Assembly (NCBI GenBank): GCA_026692845.1
Contig: JAPLNM010000029.1
Location: 59,221 to 123,220 of the forward strand
Source: Planctomycetota bacterium
GTDB taxonomy: Bacteria; Planctomycetota; Planctomycetia; Pirellulales; Pirellulaceae
DNA: 64,000 nt
Direction of reading: 5' to 3'
Numbering within the stretch: the stretch's first letter is position 1; each line of letters opens with the position of its first letter. The position numbers and the translations under genes are program-made. Under the pieces are notes generated by a model, which was not told the origin of the DNA, made no database searches, and worked only from the letters and a program-made list of their open reading frames with translations. Of the stretch, positions 17,791 to 26,332 are shown in pieces.

Positions 17791-17853
17791 CCTAGGGTAC
17801 GACTAGCCTAGGGTACGACTAGTCTAGGGCACTGGCAGGCCTAGGGCACTGGC
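17791..17853. repeat. Short tandem repeats at a convergent gene junction
   Basis: Two identical 16-base units (CCTAGGGTACGACTAG) at 17791-17822, then two copies of a CTAGGGCACTGGC unit. They lie between the GT2 stop and the C-terminal codons of the convergent gene; the second pair encodes the end of that protein. Confidence 0.8.
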
Positions 17854-20016
17854 GAGCTCTACGTCGCCAAGGAGATTCGAACTCGGCGGGCAGGTTCGAA
17901 GTAACACGACGTCAGGAGCTCCGGGTACGGCCACTGCCTTGAACAACGACTTTCCGTCGAAGCTTCTCGGGACCAGTCCCCTGAGCGATACGCGCATGTC
18001 GTCCAAACTGACTCCGCGATCGGTTCGTACCGCCAGGAGTCGGATCATCGATCGCCTTTGTCCCTCGGTCGTTAGCATCCATGTGCGGCTGTCCAATGCG
18101 ACGAGTTCGAGCGAGTGATCCTCTAAAAAACGATTCGAGACTTCGAGCATCGTTCGACCTCGTAGCAGTGCCAAGGCCATGCGATTTGGATGCAGACCAT
18201 GCGACCAAGCGGCTGGCCAATCGATCAGCAGCTCGCACTTGCTAGCCTGGGCCGCTCGGATCAGGATGTCGACGATCGGTCGTTCTTCGTAAAGAATCTC
18301 TTCCTTGGGAAGTTTCGTTTGGCTTTTGCGAAGTAGGCTCATCCAAGCCGCTGGTCGGTTGAAGTCGACGATTTGACCTTCATCGGCCGGCTCGGTCGCA
18401 ATCGCTTCGCGAATCGATGCAAGTGCCGCCAGGACTTGGGTCTGCTGGTAAGCGTTTGTGTCCGGGCCCCAGGAAAGCTTGCCCTCTTTGTACTCGCACC
18501 CGTCGATCTGCAAGAGTTCCAGGACCAGTCGTAGGATCGATTGGTCTTGGCCCTCGGGCAGCCCTTTGGCTAGCGGTCCGAGGGGTGTTGTCCCGTCGGG
18601 CCTGAGCTTGGTAGATAACTTCTCGGCCAAAGGCCGGATGAAAACGAACCCCTGCGGATCGATATCGACTTGGGCTCCTATCTGACCGATGAATTGTTCG
18701 AGAATTCCTCCAACGGTCGTTCCTTCGGATTCAAGCTTAAAGGGGGCATCGAGCGAGATATCCGAGAGGTTGAACAAGAACCAATCGATCGAGATCGCAT
18801 GGCCAGAAATTCGATTCAGCCAATGCACAAAGCTCACGCGCGTCATCTCGGGGGTTCGGATCCGACCGAGTTTGCGCTCGGATCGCTCGGTCCAGTCTGG
18901 CAGCGGGATCGGTTGCGGATAGAATTCTCTGGCAAAAGCCACCTGGGCATTTTCGATCGATAATTCTTGATCGATCGTTTTGTCCCCTTCTTTGCCTAAA
19001 TCGCTCCAACCTGGTTGGCTGGATCGATCGAAGACCGGAAGAAAATCCTTAAAGATCGAAGGAAGAGGGTCGTCCGTCGCTGGGGTGTCAGACTCGGTTG
19101 GATCAAGCATCGCCTCGGGCTGAAGATCCGCTGGTTTTTCTAACCCGGGAACTTTCATCTCGGGAACTTTCATCTCGGGAGTATCAATCCCAGTTGGGTC
19201 ATTCGCAGGGTTGATATTTTCTGGGGGGATTGCCGGTGGGTTGACTTTCAAGCCAGGGGCTTGCTGTGCTGTTGGCTCGTTGGGCTCTGCTGGGGCAATG
19301 GGTTGGATGATGTTGACACCGGGTGCTGCCTCGACGATCAGCTCGGGTGCTTGGGGCGGGTTCGGCTTGATTGGATCGATCGCTGCGGCTGGTGGATTGT
19401 CAACGATCTGCGGTTTGTCACGGTTTGCTTTGACATAGTTGAGGAAAGCGGCAAAGGCCAGAGCGGCCAGCAAGCAACCTGAGATCCCGACGACGACCAG
19501 GGTCAGGAGTTGTCGGCGGGCTTTGGCTTGCGGGCTCTGCCATGCTTCCGACGGGACGCTCGTGGAGTTGACGGAGCCAGAGGGTGGATCCAGGGGTTGG
19601 ATTGCAAAGGGTTCGGTTTCTTTTTTGCGGATGGCCGTCGGATCGGCCGAGCTATCTCGGAAGAAGCCGCCGTCGGCAAGATCTTCAGAAGCGGCATTTC
19701 GCTCGGCCAATGCGGATTCGAATGCATCGAGGTCCCAATCTCCGGGATCAGCTTTGGTGATCGCTTCGGAGTTGACGCTCGAAGCAGGCCTTGGGGGTGC
19801 TTTGGGTGGCGGAGTGGATTTTTTTGGCTCGGATCCTTCTGGGACGGTCGGATCGTTCGATGCGACGGTGCCTGGATTCCAAGCGACTTGGCCGGCCCGC
19901 ACGACGCGGATCGCGTTTTTGCACTTCGGGCATGGGACGGTCCGACCAACAAGCTCAGGTTGACGCACGACCAATTTTGTGGAACATGCTGGACAAACGA
20001 TGCGAAAGGGATCCAC
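17824..20016 (-). CDS. Zinc-ribbon, single-pass membrane protein with large extracytoplasmic region
   Basis: 730 residues. The N-terminus is a four-Cys zinc ribbon (Cys8, Cys11, Cys29, Cys32: CPAC and CPKC), of the MJ0042-like type common at the start of planctomycete membrane proteins. One transmembrane helix lies at about 169-192. Residues 200-310 are Pro/Asn-rich with a duplicated PEMKV, then come about 400 residues of mixed alpha/beta sequence with no domain I recognise, including two similar halves (SILRLVLELLQIDG and VDILIRAAQASKCELL). The topology suggests a cytoplasmic zinc ribbon and an external domain. Function unknown. It is divergent from the FAD oxidoreductase. Confidence 0.75.
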   Translation of the reverse strand: MDPFRIVCPACSTKLVVRQPELVGRTVPCPKCKNAIRVVRAGQVAWNPGTVASNDPTVPEGSEPKKSTPPPKAPPRPASSVNSEAITKADPGDWDLDAFESALAERNAASEDLADGGFFRDSSADPTAIRKKETEPFAIQPLDPPSGSVNSTSVPSEAWQSPQAKARRQLLTLVVVGISGCLLAALAFAAFLNYVKANRDKPQIVDNPPAAAIDPIKPNPPQAPELIVEAAPGVNIIQPIAPAEPNEPTAQQAPGLKVNPPAIPPENINPANDPTGIDTPEMKVPEMKVPGLEKPADLQPEAMLDPTESDTPATDDPLPSIFKDFLPVFDRSSQPGWSDLGKEGDKTIDQELSIENAQVAFAREFYPQPIPLPDWTERSERKLGRIRTPEMTRVSFVHWLNRISGHAISIDWFLFNLSDISLDAPFKLESEGTTVGGILEQFIGQIGAQVDIDPQGFVFIRPLAEKLSTKLRPDGTTPLGPLAKGLPEGQDQSILRLVLELLQIDGCEYKEGKLSWGPDTNAYQQTQVLAALASIREAIATEPADEGQIVDFNRPAAWMSLLRKSQTKLPKEEILYEERPIVDILIRAAQASKCELLIDWPAAWSHGLHPNRMALALLRGRTMLEVSNRFLEDHSLELVALDSRTWMLTTEGQRRSMIRLLAVRTDRGVSLDDMRVSLRGLVPRSFDGKSLFKAVAVPGAPDVVLLRTCPPSSNLLGDVELASALGLPVP

Positions 20017-20144
20017 GTAAGTAGTATCCTTCGGGACGATAGGTGGTCGATTGGCAGTTTTTATCGCCGGGACTAGCGACGGGATTTATTGTAAATGTTT
20101 CGGATTACCCAAGGCAAATGCAAGGGAAGAAAACCGGCAAAACG

Positions 20145-21278
20145 ATGAAATCGCCAATGAATTCCGATCCGACTCATCCGGTGAGGGTCGATCTTGCCGT
20201 CGTGGGAGGGGGACTTGCAGGCTGTGCCATGGTTTGGGAGGCGATCCGCCGGGGATTTCGCGTCGCTCTGGTCGATGAATGCAGGCCTTGGAGTTCCTCG
20301 CGCGTCGCGGCCGGACTGGTCACTCCCATCACAGGTAGCCGTTTTGCGCTTTCATGGAGATTCGAAGAATACTACCGCGCAGCGGATTCGCTTTATCGAT
20401 TTGCACAAGAGACCACACAAGGCGCATTTTGGTCCGTTGCGCAAGCCTTAAGGATCTTCACAAGCGCCCAGCAGCGTGCTGCATTTGAGGAACGCTGGAC
20501 TGGGCCTCAGTCCGTTGGCACGGACGAATCGATTCGCCTGGAACTTCTGTCCCCGGGTGATCTTCGCAGTTATGCAGCACCCTGGGGTGGGTTCTCGATG
20601 TTCCCTGCGGCACGTCTGAGCACCGAGGCTTATGTCGATGCGACGCGTGCGTTTCTTGGTACCCAAGGATTGCTGTTCGATACTCTTGTGGATCTTCAGC
20701 AGGATCTCCTTGACGGCGAGCAGGGCATGCGGATTGATACTTTGAATTTGCAAGCCCGATGGGTTTGTTTGGCCCAAGGGCTCGAGGCGCGTTCGAACGC
20801 ATGGTTTGGTGCATTGGCTTTGCATCCGGCTCGCGGCGACATTTTACAAATCTCCGCAAGCTCCAAGCAGATCGAACATGTGGTGCATCGCGAGGGTTGG
20901 ATCGTACCTTTAGGTCAAGCTCGTTACCTGCTGGGAGCTACCTATGCGCGCGAGGAGCAAGGGTCGCAAGAGTGCAGAATCGATTCGCCTGCTGGATTCA
21001 AAGCGCGTGCGGAATTGCGTGGGCGTTGGCAGGAGTTTTTCGACCAGCCGCAGGTCGATGTGGATCTGATTGAGCAACGGGCGGCTGTCAGACCCGCGAG
21101 TTACGATCGCCATCCGTTGATCGGCTCTCACCCCGAGCATTCGAATTTGGTATGTCTGAACGGTTTGGGCTCGAAAGGAAGCTTGATGGCTCCTAGACTT
21201 GCTCATCTGTTGCTCGACGAATTGGAATTCTGTACACCGATCGAGAAGGTATTGCGATACGACCGACGCAAGGCGTAG
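20145..21278 (+). CDS. FAD-dependent oxidoreductase, DAO family
   Basis: About 377 residues. The Rossmann dinucleotide-binding motif VVGGGLAGCAMVWEA lies near the N-terminus, and the C-terminal RPASYDRHPLIGSHPEHSN and NGLGSKGSLMAPRLA segments match the end of D-amino-acid oxidase/glycine oxidase-like proteins and the oxidase half of MnmC. It likely oxidises a secondary or primary amine; the substrate is not evident. ATG 20145 (MKSPMNSD) is chosen because the conserved strand begins about 17 residues later; ATG 20118, ATG 20157 and a GTG at 20043 are alternatives. It sits 63 bases upstream of the TatD gene and is probably cotranscribed with it. Confidence 0.82.
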   Translation: MKSPMNSDPTHPVRVDLAVVGGGLAGCAMVWEAIRRGFRVALVDECRPWSSSRVAAGLVTPITGSRFALSWRFEEYYRAADSLYRFAQETTQGAFWSVAQALRIFTSAQQRAAFEERWTGPQSVGTDESIRLELLSPGDLRSYAAPWGGFSMFPAARLSTEAYVDATRAFLGTQGLLFDTLVDLQQDLLDGEQGMRIDTLNLQARWVCLAQGLEARSNAWFGALALHPARGDILQISASSKQIEHVVHREGWIVPLGQARYLLGATYAREEQGSQECRIDSPAGFKARAELRGRWQEFFDQPQVDVDLIEQRAAVRPASYDRHPLIGSHPEHSNLVCLNGLGSKGSLMAPRLAHLLLDELEFCTPIEKVLRYDRRKA

Positions 21279-21341
21279 GGTCGAGCGGTCTTGGTTCTTT
21301 TTGAAACGCGTTTCAATGGATGCGTTAGGAGTCGATCATCG

Positions 21342-22151
21342 ATGGATACTGCTGGTTGGACCGACACGCATGCGCATCTTGCTGATGCGGGGTTGCTTAG
21401 CAAGCTTCCGAGCCTGCTGGCTCAATCGGTGGTTTATGGGGTCAAGCGGATCCTATGCGTAGCGGTCGATGCCGATTCGCTCGATACGATCGATACGGTG
21501 TACCGAGAATGGGAGCAGATTCAAACCGCGAAACCACTGGTTTTTAACAGTGTAGGAATCCATCCAAATCATGCGCAGCAGGAGAAGCCAGGAGACTGGG
21601 AAAAGGTCTGCGACCGGGTGACTGACAAGCGTGTCTGCGCGCTGGGTGAGACGGGCTTGGATAAGTACTGGGACGATTGCCCGTTCGAGGTTCAACTGGC
21701 CAATTTTCGTAGGCATTGGGCATTGAGTCGCCAGACGGGTTTGCCGGTGATCATCCACTCGCGAGACTGCGATGTGCCGATGCTCGAGTTGCTCCGAGCC
21801 GAGTATCGCAACGGGCCGTTACGCGGAGTGATGCATTCGTTTTGCAGCAGCTATGAAGTGGCTACCGAGTGCATCGCGATGGGTTTGTACATCAGTTTCT
21901 CTGGGATGTTGACCTACAAAAAGAATGACTCGCTACGGCACACGGCGAGTCGATTGCCGATCGACCGCTTGCTCGTCGAAACCGATGCGCCTTATTTGAG
22001 CCCTGAGCCCAAACGCAACGCTCGTCCCAACGAGCCTGCGTATGTGGCTTATACCGGCCGAGTGCTTGCCGAGTTGCACGCAAGATCCGAATCGCAAATG
22101 GCAAGCACAACGACGACCAATGCGCTCAGGTTGTTTGAACGCATGGTGTAG
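21342..22151 (+). CDS. TatD-family metal-dependent hydrolase
   Basis: A 269-residue TIM-barrel nuclease/hydrolase. Metal ligands are in place: TDTHAHL (two His), GETGLDKY (bridging Glu), IHSRD (His), HSF (His) and ETDAPYL (Asp). Family members are 3'-5' exonucleases or D-aminoacyl-tRNA deacylases; sequence alone does not choose. ATG 21342 (MDTAGWTDTHAHL) is used because residues upstream in the frame (from GTG 21291) are unconserved and the barrel's first strand starts here. It converges on the FG-GAP gene with only 21 bases between the stops. Confidence 0.88.
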   Translation: MDTAGWTDTHAHLADAGLLSKLPSLLAQSVVYGVKRILCVAVDADSLDTIDTVYREWEQIQTAKPLVFNSVGIHPNHAQQEKPGDWEKVCDRVTDKRVCALGETGLDKYWDDCPFEVQLANFRRHWALSRQTGLPVIIHSRDCDVPMLELLRAEYRNGPLRGVMHSFCSSYEVATECIAMGLYISFSGMLTYKKNDSLRHTASRLPIDRLLVETDAPYLSPEPKRNARPNEPAYVAYTGRVLAELHARSESQMASTTTTNALRLFERMV

Positions 22152-22172
22152 GTGCAAGAGGCAAAACTCGGC

Positions 22173-23399
22173 TTATTTGGGCAAGTTCAAGATCGCGTAG
22201 GTCCCGGATTTGCCTGCGACGGCGATATCGATGCGACCATCTCCATTGAGGTCACCGGTGGCGATTTGCAGCCCCACACCGACGTGTCCGCGTTCGATCG
22301 TCGAGCGAGTGAATTTTCCATCGACGTACGAATAAGCTTGGAGTTCGGGCATATCCTTTCCGCCTGGATCGCCCCCGTTGTGGGCAAAGTAACGCTTGCC
22401 GGTGATGATCTCTTGCTTGCCATCGCCATCTAAGTCGGCCATGGCGATTGCATGGGGTTGGGAGAAGCGGTTGTCGATGAGCTTGCGATCGAACTCGATG
22501 GTTCCTTCGGCGGTCTTTCCCGTCTGCCGCCACCAGTACAGACCGTAGTCGTGTCCTTGACCGACGATGACATCGTTTTTGCCATCCTTGTCCAGGTCGA
22601 CAACGATCATGGGGATGCTCCCTTGGATATTCCAATCACCATGGAATTTCCAATCGCCTTCCCAAGGTTTCTCGGGTTGTTCGTACCAACCGTGACCGAC
22701 CAGTACATCTTGGCGTCCATCGCCATTGATATCGCCGACGCCCATCCCGTGCTGGTTACCGGATTTTCCGATGACTTTTTGTTCGAGCGAATAGCTGGCT
22801 TGTTTTCCGTCTCGGATTCCGTTGTCGACGAGCCTCCAGACGGTCAGTGGGTTTTTCGTGTTCCAACTGTTGACGACCCAATCGGGGATACCATCTTGGT
22901 CGATGTCATGCATCAACTGAGCTTCGTTTTCGGTGGCTTTGGTGTCAACCCATAGGTTGCGTTTCCAGGTGTGTCCGAGCCGGAGTCCTTCCTCGCCCGG
23001 GTTTTCGTACCATGCCAATTCGGTCGGGACGAACGAGCCGGCGACGACATCGATCTTTCCGTCGCGATTGACATCGAAAGGAAAGTCGCCATTGCTTTGG
23101 ATGTAACCGTTCCAGTCATCGATGTTTCGAAGGGGTCTTGGGACGAACGTCGGGCTCGGATACCAGTGACGACCCGCGACGATATCCGGCTTGGAATCCC
23201 CGTCGATATCCGCGATCGCGCAGCCTTCGTTCGCATCGAGGGCCAGGGGTTCGATTTCCCAGCGGATCGGTAAGGCTTTATCGCTAGAGAGAGGATCTTG
23301 CGCCCTGGCGATCGACCCGCTCGCACCGAGTAGTCCTGCCGTTGCGGCCGCCAAAACAATGGCCTTTGCGGAACGTTTGGAATTGTTGAAGGATTTCAT
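22173..23399 (-). CDS. Secreted FG-GAP/VCBS repeat protein
   Basis: A 408-residue protein with a signal peptide (MKSFNNSKRSAKAIVLAAAT, cleavage near ARAQD). At least seven Asp-rich calcium-binding-type loops of the integrin-alpha form are present, for example DIDGDSKPDIV, DVNRDGKIDVV, DINGDGRQDVL and DLNGDGRIDIA, spaced as in a seven-bladed propeller. ATG 23399 begins the signal peptide; the longer frame to 23795 overlaps the upstream gene and lacks such features. It lies 87 bases after an SGNH hydrolase on the same strand. The role is probably extracellular binding, to judge from the fold only. Confidence 0.85.
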   Translation of the reverse strand: MKSFNNSKRSAKAIVLAAATAGLLGASGSIARAQDPLSSDKALPIRWEIEPLALDANEGCAIADIDGDSKPDIVAGRHWYPSPTFVPRPLRNIDDWNGYIQSNGDFPFDVNRDGKIDVVAGSFVPTELAWYENPGEEGLRLGHTWKRNLWVDTKATENEAQLMHDIDQDGIPDWVVNSWNTKNPLTVWRLVDNGIRDGKQASYSLEQKVIGKSGNQHGMGVGDINGDGRQDVLVGHGWYEQPEKPWEGDWKFHGDWNIQGSIPMIVVDLDKDGKNDVIVGQGHDYGLYWWRQTGKTAEGTIEFDRKLIDNRFSQPHAIAMADLDGDGKQEIITGKRYFAHNGGDPGGKDMPELQAYSYVDGKFTRSTIERGHVGVGLQIATGDLNGDGRIDIAVAGKSGTYAILNLPK

Positions 23400-23485
23400 A
23401 GCTATCGTTTTTCTATTAGGTTGAGTTCGAGAGGATGATCGAAGGATTGAATGCAGGAGCCTGCAATGGTGGGAGTGGCTAGCGA

Positions 23486-24460
23486 TTAGGGTGTCGGTGT
23501 CCATTTCTCGGAGGTGAGCCATTGGGCGATTTTCAGTTCGCCATCGCGAACGAATTTTTCCATTTGCTCGACCTCGACAGCGTTGTTGCCTTGTTCGTGT
23601 TTTCGGAACAGAAACAAATAGGTTTCGTTCTGCGGTCGGTAGCGGTGAAAGAACCACTCGTTCTTGGACTTGATCGCCGTGCGAAGCTCTAGCACCGAGT
23701 CGGTCTTCGGGAGCAATCGATCCATCGTTGGTTTTTTGTAGCCCAGTTGCGAGAGGATCTCGCGAGCGCTGTCTTGGTAGCCTTGGTCGTTCCAAACGAC
23801 GCCTTCTTCGGTGAATCGTTTGTCGGGAGAAAGTTTTTGCAGATCGACAAGGGTGGCTTGGTGGTCCGTGGCGATCTTTCGAATCCCGTCGGCCAGTTGT
23901 GCGAGGTTGCTGTTGTAATAGCGAGGGTTGGGGAACTGAGGTCCGGCGTCTTCACGTTGGCGAGGGATCACCATGACGATCCGACACCCTTTGCGTTTGA
24001 GATCTTCGACGAGTTTGTGGTAGCCCTTGAGGAACTCTTCGCGTTCGGCTTGGGTGCCGTGGGCTTCGTTTTCGCCATAGCAAAGGATGGCCAAGTTAGG
24101 TGCGGCGAATTCGAGGTCGCGCATGAGGCGTTGGTAACCATCGGGGCGCGCACCGAAGACGGCTCGTGCATCGCCCATGACGGTATCCCCACTCCAGCCC
24201 ATATTTCGGAACGTGACCCCTGGGACTTCGAGCGTAAGCATCATTTCGAGCCAGGGGTGGTTGTGCATCCGTTCGACCCAACCGCCCCCGATCAGGGCGA
24301 TTCGATCCCCGGGCTCGACGATGGTTTTGGCTGCCGATGGAGTTGCGGTGTCTTGCGTTTCGATCGGGTCAGCCGAGTAGGCCGTCGGGACACGAGCTAA
24401 AGACCCTAGGGTTGCGGATGCTATGGCAAGGAGAACCAAAGGCAAGGAGGACTTTTTCAT
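23486..24460 (-). CDS. Secreted SGNH/GDSL-family hydrolase
   Basis: A 324-residue exported protein with a signal peptide (MKKSSLPLVLLAIASATLGS). It follows the SGNH layout: block I is LIGGGWVERM, where the nucleophile Ser is normally found in GDS; block II is NMGWSGDT; block III is CYGENEA; the final Asp/His block is less clear (WNDQGY). The missing block I serine suggests either that the catalytic residue differs or that the protein is not a classic esterase. Planctomycetes carry many such genes beside carbohydrate-handling proteins. It probably forms a transcription unit with the downstream FG-GAP gene. Confidence 0.7.
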   Translation of the reverse strand: MKKSSLPLVLLAIASATLGSLARVPTAYSADPIETQDTATPSAAKTIVEPGDRIALIGGGWVERMHNHPWLEMMLTLEVPGVTFRNMGWSGDTVMGDARAVFGARPDGYQRLMRDLEFAAPNLAILCYGENEAHGTQAEREEFLKGYHKLVEDLKRKGCRIVMVIPRQREDAGPQFPNPRYYNSNLAQLADGIRKIATDHQATLVDLQKLSPDKRFTEEGVVWNDQGYQDSAREILSQLGYKKPTMDRLLPKTDSVLELRTAIKSKNEWFFHRYRPQNETYLFLFRKHEQGNNAVEVEQMEKFVRDGELKIAQWLTSEKWTPTP

Positions 24461-24650
24461 GGTGGGAGGGAGCTTGATCGAGGAAATAACGAAAATTTAG
24501 CGTCTTGGATTTTACTCAAGATCGACCGCCTGTGGGTGGTCGGTTCGGGGCTCGGGGATCAGAAACAGCCACTTCTTAGACATCGATTAAGCGATCGATT
24601 ATTAGAAAATCCAAAGCCGTAACCTGGATCCCTTTTAGAAGCGAGGATTC

Positions 24651-24679
24651 TTCGCAAGTCGGATTGGGCATGGTATTCT
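24651..24679 (+). promoter_or_regulatory. Candidate promoter for the DUF1080 gene
   Basis: TTCGCA (24651-24656), a 17-base spacer and TATTCT (24674-24679), 55 bases before the ATG. Four of six -35 bases and five of six -10 bases match the consensus. It lies in the 273-base gap between two divergent genes. Confidence 0.45.
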
Positions 24680-24733
24680 GTTACGGCAGCCCGATTTCCT
24701 TTCCTTAGATGTCTTGTTTAGAAAAGAAGTCCC

Positions 24734-25537
24734 ATGATGAAGCGCAGGAACTTTTGGTTGGTCGGTGGGTTGGCGGTCTTGGCCACAGGTGCAGGGGCAA
24801 GCCACGGGGTTGCCCAAGAATACCTCAACGGGATCGAATGGAAGGAGCCGGCGATCGTGACTCCTGGTAGCACTAACAGCGCACCACCCTCCGACGCGGT
24901 GGTACTCTTCGATGGCAAGGACAAGTCCCATTGGAAGAACTCCGATGCGTGGAAGATCGAGGGGGACACGCTTGTTGCTGGACGTGGTTCCATTACCAGC
25001 ACCGACGAGTTTGGAGATAGCCAGGTTCACATCGAGTGGTCGGCAGCAACGCCCCCGAAAGGCAGCGGACAGGGACGCAGCAATAGCGGTGTGTTTTTGA
25101 TGGGAATTTACGAACTGCAAGTCCTCGATTCTTTCGAGAACAAGACTTATTCAGACGGACAAGCCGGCGCTATCTACAAGCAGACCCCTCCGATGGTCAA
25201 CGCGACACGCAAGCCCGGCGATTGGAACGCTTACGATATCTTCTGGACCGCCCCAAGGTTCAACGCCGACGGTTCGCTGAAATCCCCCGCTTACATCACG
25301 GCCATGCACAATGGTGTGTTGATTCTTAACCACTTTGAGCTCAAGGGCGATACACCCTTTAACCGAGCACCGAAGTACACGAAGCACTCGGAAAAGGGCC
25401 CTATCCAATTGCAGGACCACGGAGACCCCGTTCGCTTCCGCAACATTTGGGTCCGTCCGTTGGTACCCGTCGAGGGCAAGCAGGTGCGGAAAGCATTCTT
25501 GCGGAACGGGGACAAGGAAACCCCGATCGAAAACTGA
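24734..25537 (+). CDS. Secreted DUF1080 protein (3-keto-disaccharide hydrolase fold)
   Basis: A 267-residue exported protein (signal peptide to about residue 27, AGASHGVAQ). VVLFDGKDKSHWKN, WKIEGDTLVAGRGSITS, SNSGVFLMGIYELQVLDSF and the C-terminal GPIQLQDHGDPVRFRNIWVRPL are the hallmarks of the DUF1080 concanavalin-like domain. Some members hydrolyse 3-keto-glycosides; activity here is inferred only by family. It may start at 24734 or at the next ATG, 24737. The context of a secreted SGNH hydrolase and FG-GAP protein upstream (divergent) fits a carbohydrate-related locus. Confidence 0.88.
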   Translation: MMKRRNFWLVGGLAVLATGAGASHGVAQEYLNGIEWKEPAIVTPGSTNSAPPSDAVVLFDGKDKSHWKNSDAWKIEGDTLVAGRGSITSTDEFGDSQVHIEWSAATPPKGSGQGRSNSGVFLMGIYELQVLDSFENKTYSDGQAGAIYKQTPPMVNATRKPGDWNAYDIFWTAPRFNADGSLKSPAYITAMHNGVLILNHFELKGDTPFNRAPKYTKHSEKGPIQLQDHGDPVRFRNIWVRPLVPVEGKQVRKAFLRNGDKETPIEN

Positions 25538-25548
25538 GCTCTAGCAGG

Positions 25549-25680
25549 ATCTAGCCATCGACCCTGGCGATCAGCGAGGCCTAGGAGTTGACTCGTGCTC
25601 GTAATCGTGCGGTTACCCAGGGTATAGGCAATCGCAACCACTAATCACGAGCACGCGCACGAGCATGACTAATCGGATTG
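25549..25680. repeat. CGTGCTCGT inverted-repeat element between convergent genes
   Basis: CTCGTGCTCGTAATCGTGC on the left and CACGAGCACG plus GCACGAGCATGAC on the right can pair imperfectly, with a central AT-richer section. It fills the gap between the DUF1080 stop and the def stop. The unit style resembles other dispersed GTGCTCG/GTACTCG elements and could also act as a bidirectional terminator, although no T-run is present. Confidence 0.4.
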
Positions 25681-25698
25681 AAAGTTAGACCTTGCGTT

Positions 25699-26280
25699 TT
25701 ATTTGCAGTATTTGTCGAGCCAATCTTGGCGTTGCTCGGCAAGTTTTTCGTCGGCGGCGATTTGACCCTCTTGGCGTTGCTCGGCAAAGCGAGTTTCGAA
25801 ACGCGAGAGTTCCTCGGCCACCAAGGGCCCTTGGTCGAATAGCCGATCGATAAACAGCACACCGTTGAGATGGTCGACCTCGTGTTGGATAATTCGCGAC
25901 AAGAAGCCCTCGACCTTGAGATTGATTTCCTTACCGTCCATCGAGTACGCGTTGACTTGGACGGCTTTGTTGCGCTTTACCAACCCGTGCAGACCGGGCA
26001 AAGACAAGCAGCCTTCTTCGGCTTCGATCGTGCCGGTTGCCTTTTGAATCACCGGGTTGAGGAAAACCAGCTCTTGGCCGGAATCTTTTTCGCCTGTCGG
26101 ATTGGCGACAAAGAGTCGCAACGGTAAATTCACTTGGTTGGCCGCTAGGCCGACTCCGCGATGTTCGTACATGATTTCGAACATTTGGTCGATGATTTCG
26201 CGAAGAGGATCGTCGACGCGCGACAAGGGTTTCGAAGCGAATCGGAGTGTCGGGTGTGGATACTTGATCAGTTGAAGCAT
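25699..26280 (-). CDS. def: Peptide deformylase
   Basis: A 193-residue PDF that removes the N-formyl group from new proteins. All three motifs are present: GVGLAANQV (GxGLAAxQ), EEGCLSLPG (EGCLS, Cys metal ligand) and HEVDHLNG (HEXDH). ATG 26280 gives the usual N-terminus MLQLIKYPHPTLR; the open frame to 26412 is not family-like. The C-terminal tail repeats AEQRQ twice, encoded by two copies of CTTGGCGTTGCTCGGCAA (about 25725 and 25772). No fmt gene adjoins it. It is divergent from the next gene, with 52 bases between the starts. Confidence 0.93.
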   Translation of the reverse strand: MLQLIKYPHPTLRFASKPLSRVDDPLREIIDQMFEIMYEHRGVGLAANQVNLPLRLFVANPTGEKDSGQELVFLNPVIQKATGTIEAEEGCLSLPGLHGLVKRNKAVQVNAYSMDGKEINLKVEGFLSRIIQHEVDHLNGVLFIDRLFDQGPLVAEELSRFETRFAEQRQEGQIAADEKLAEQRQDWLDKYCK

Positions 26281-26332
26281 GTGTTTCTCGGACAACAGGC
26301 GAGCGTAGGCTGCAGAGCTTAAAGGAACTATT

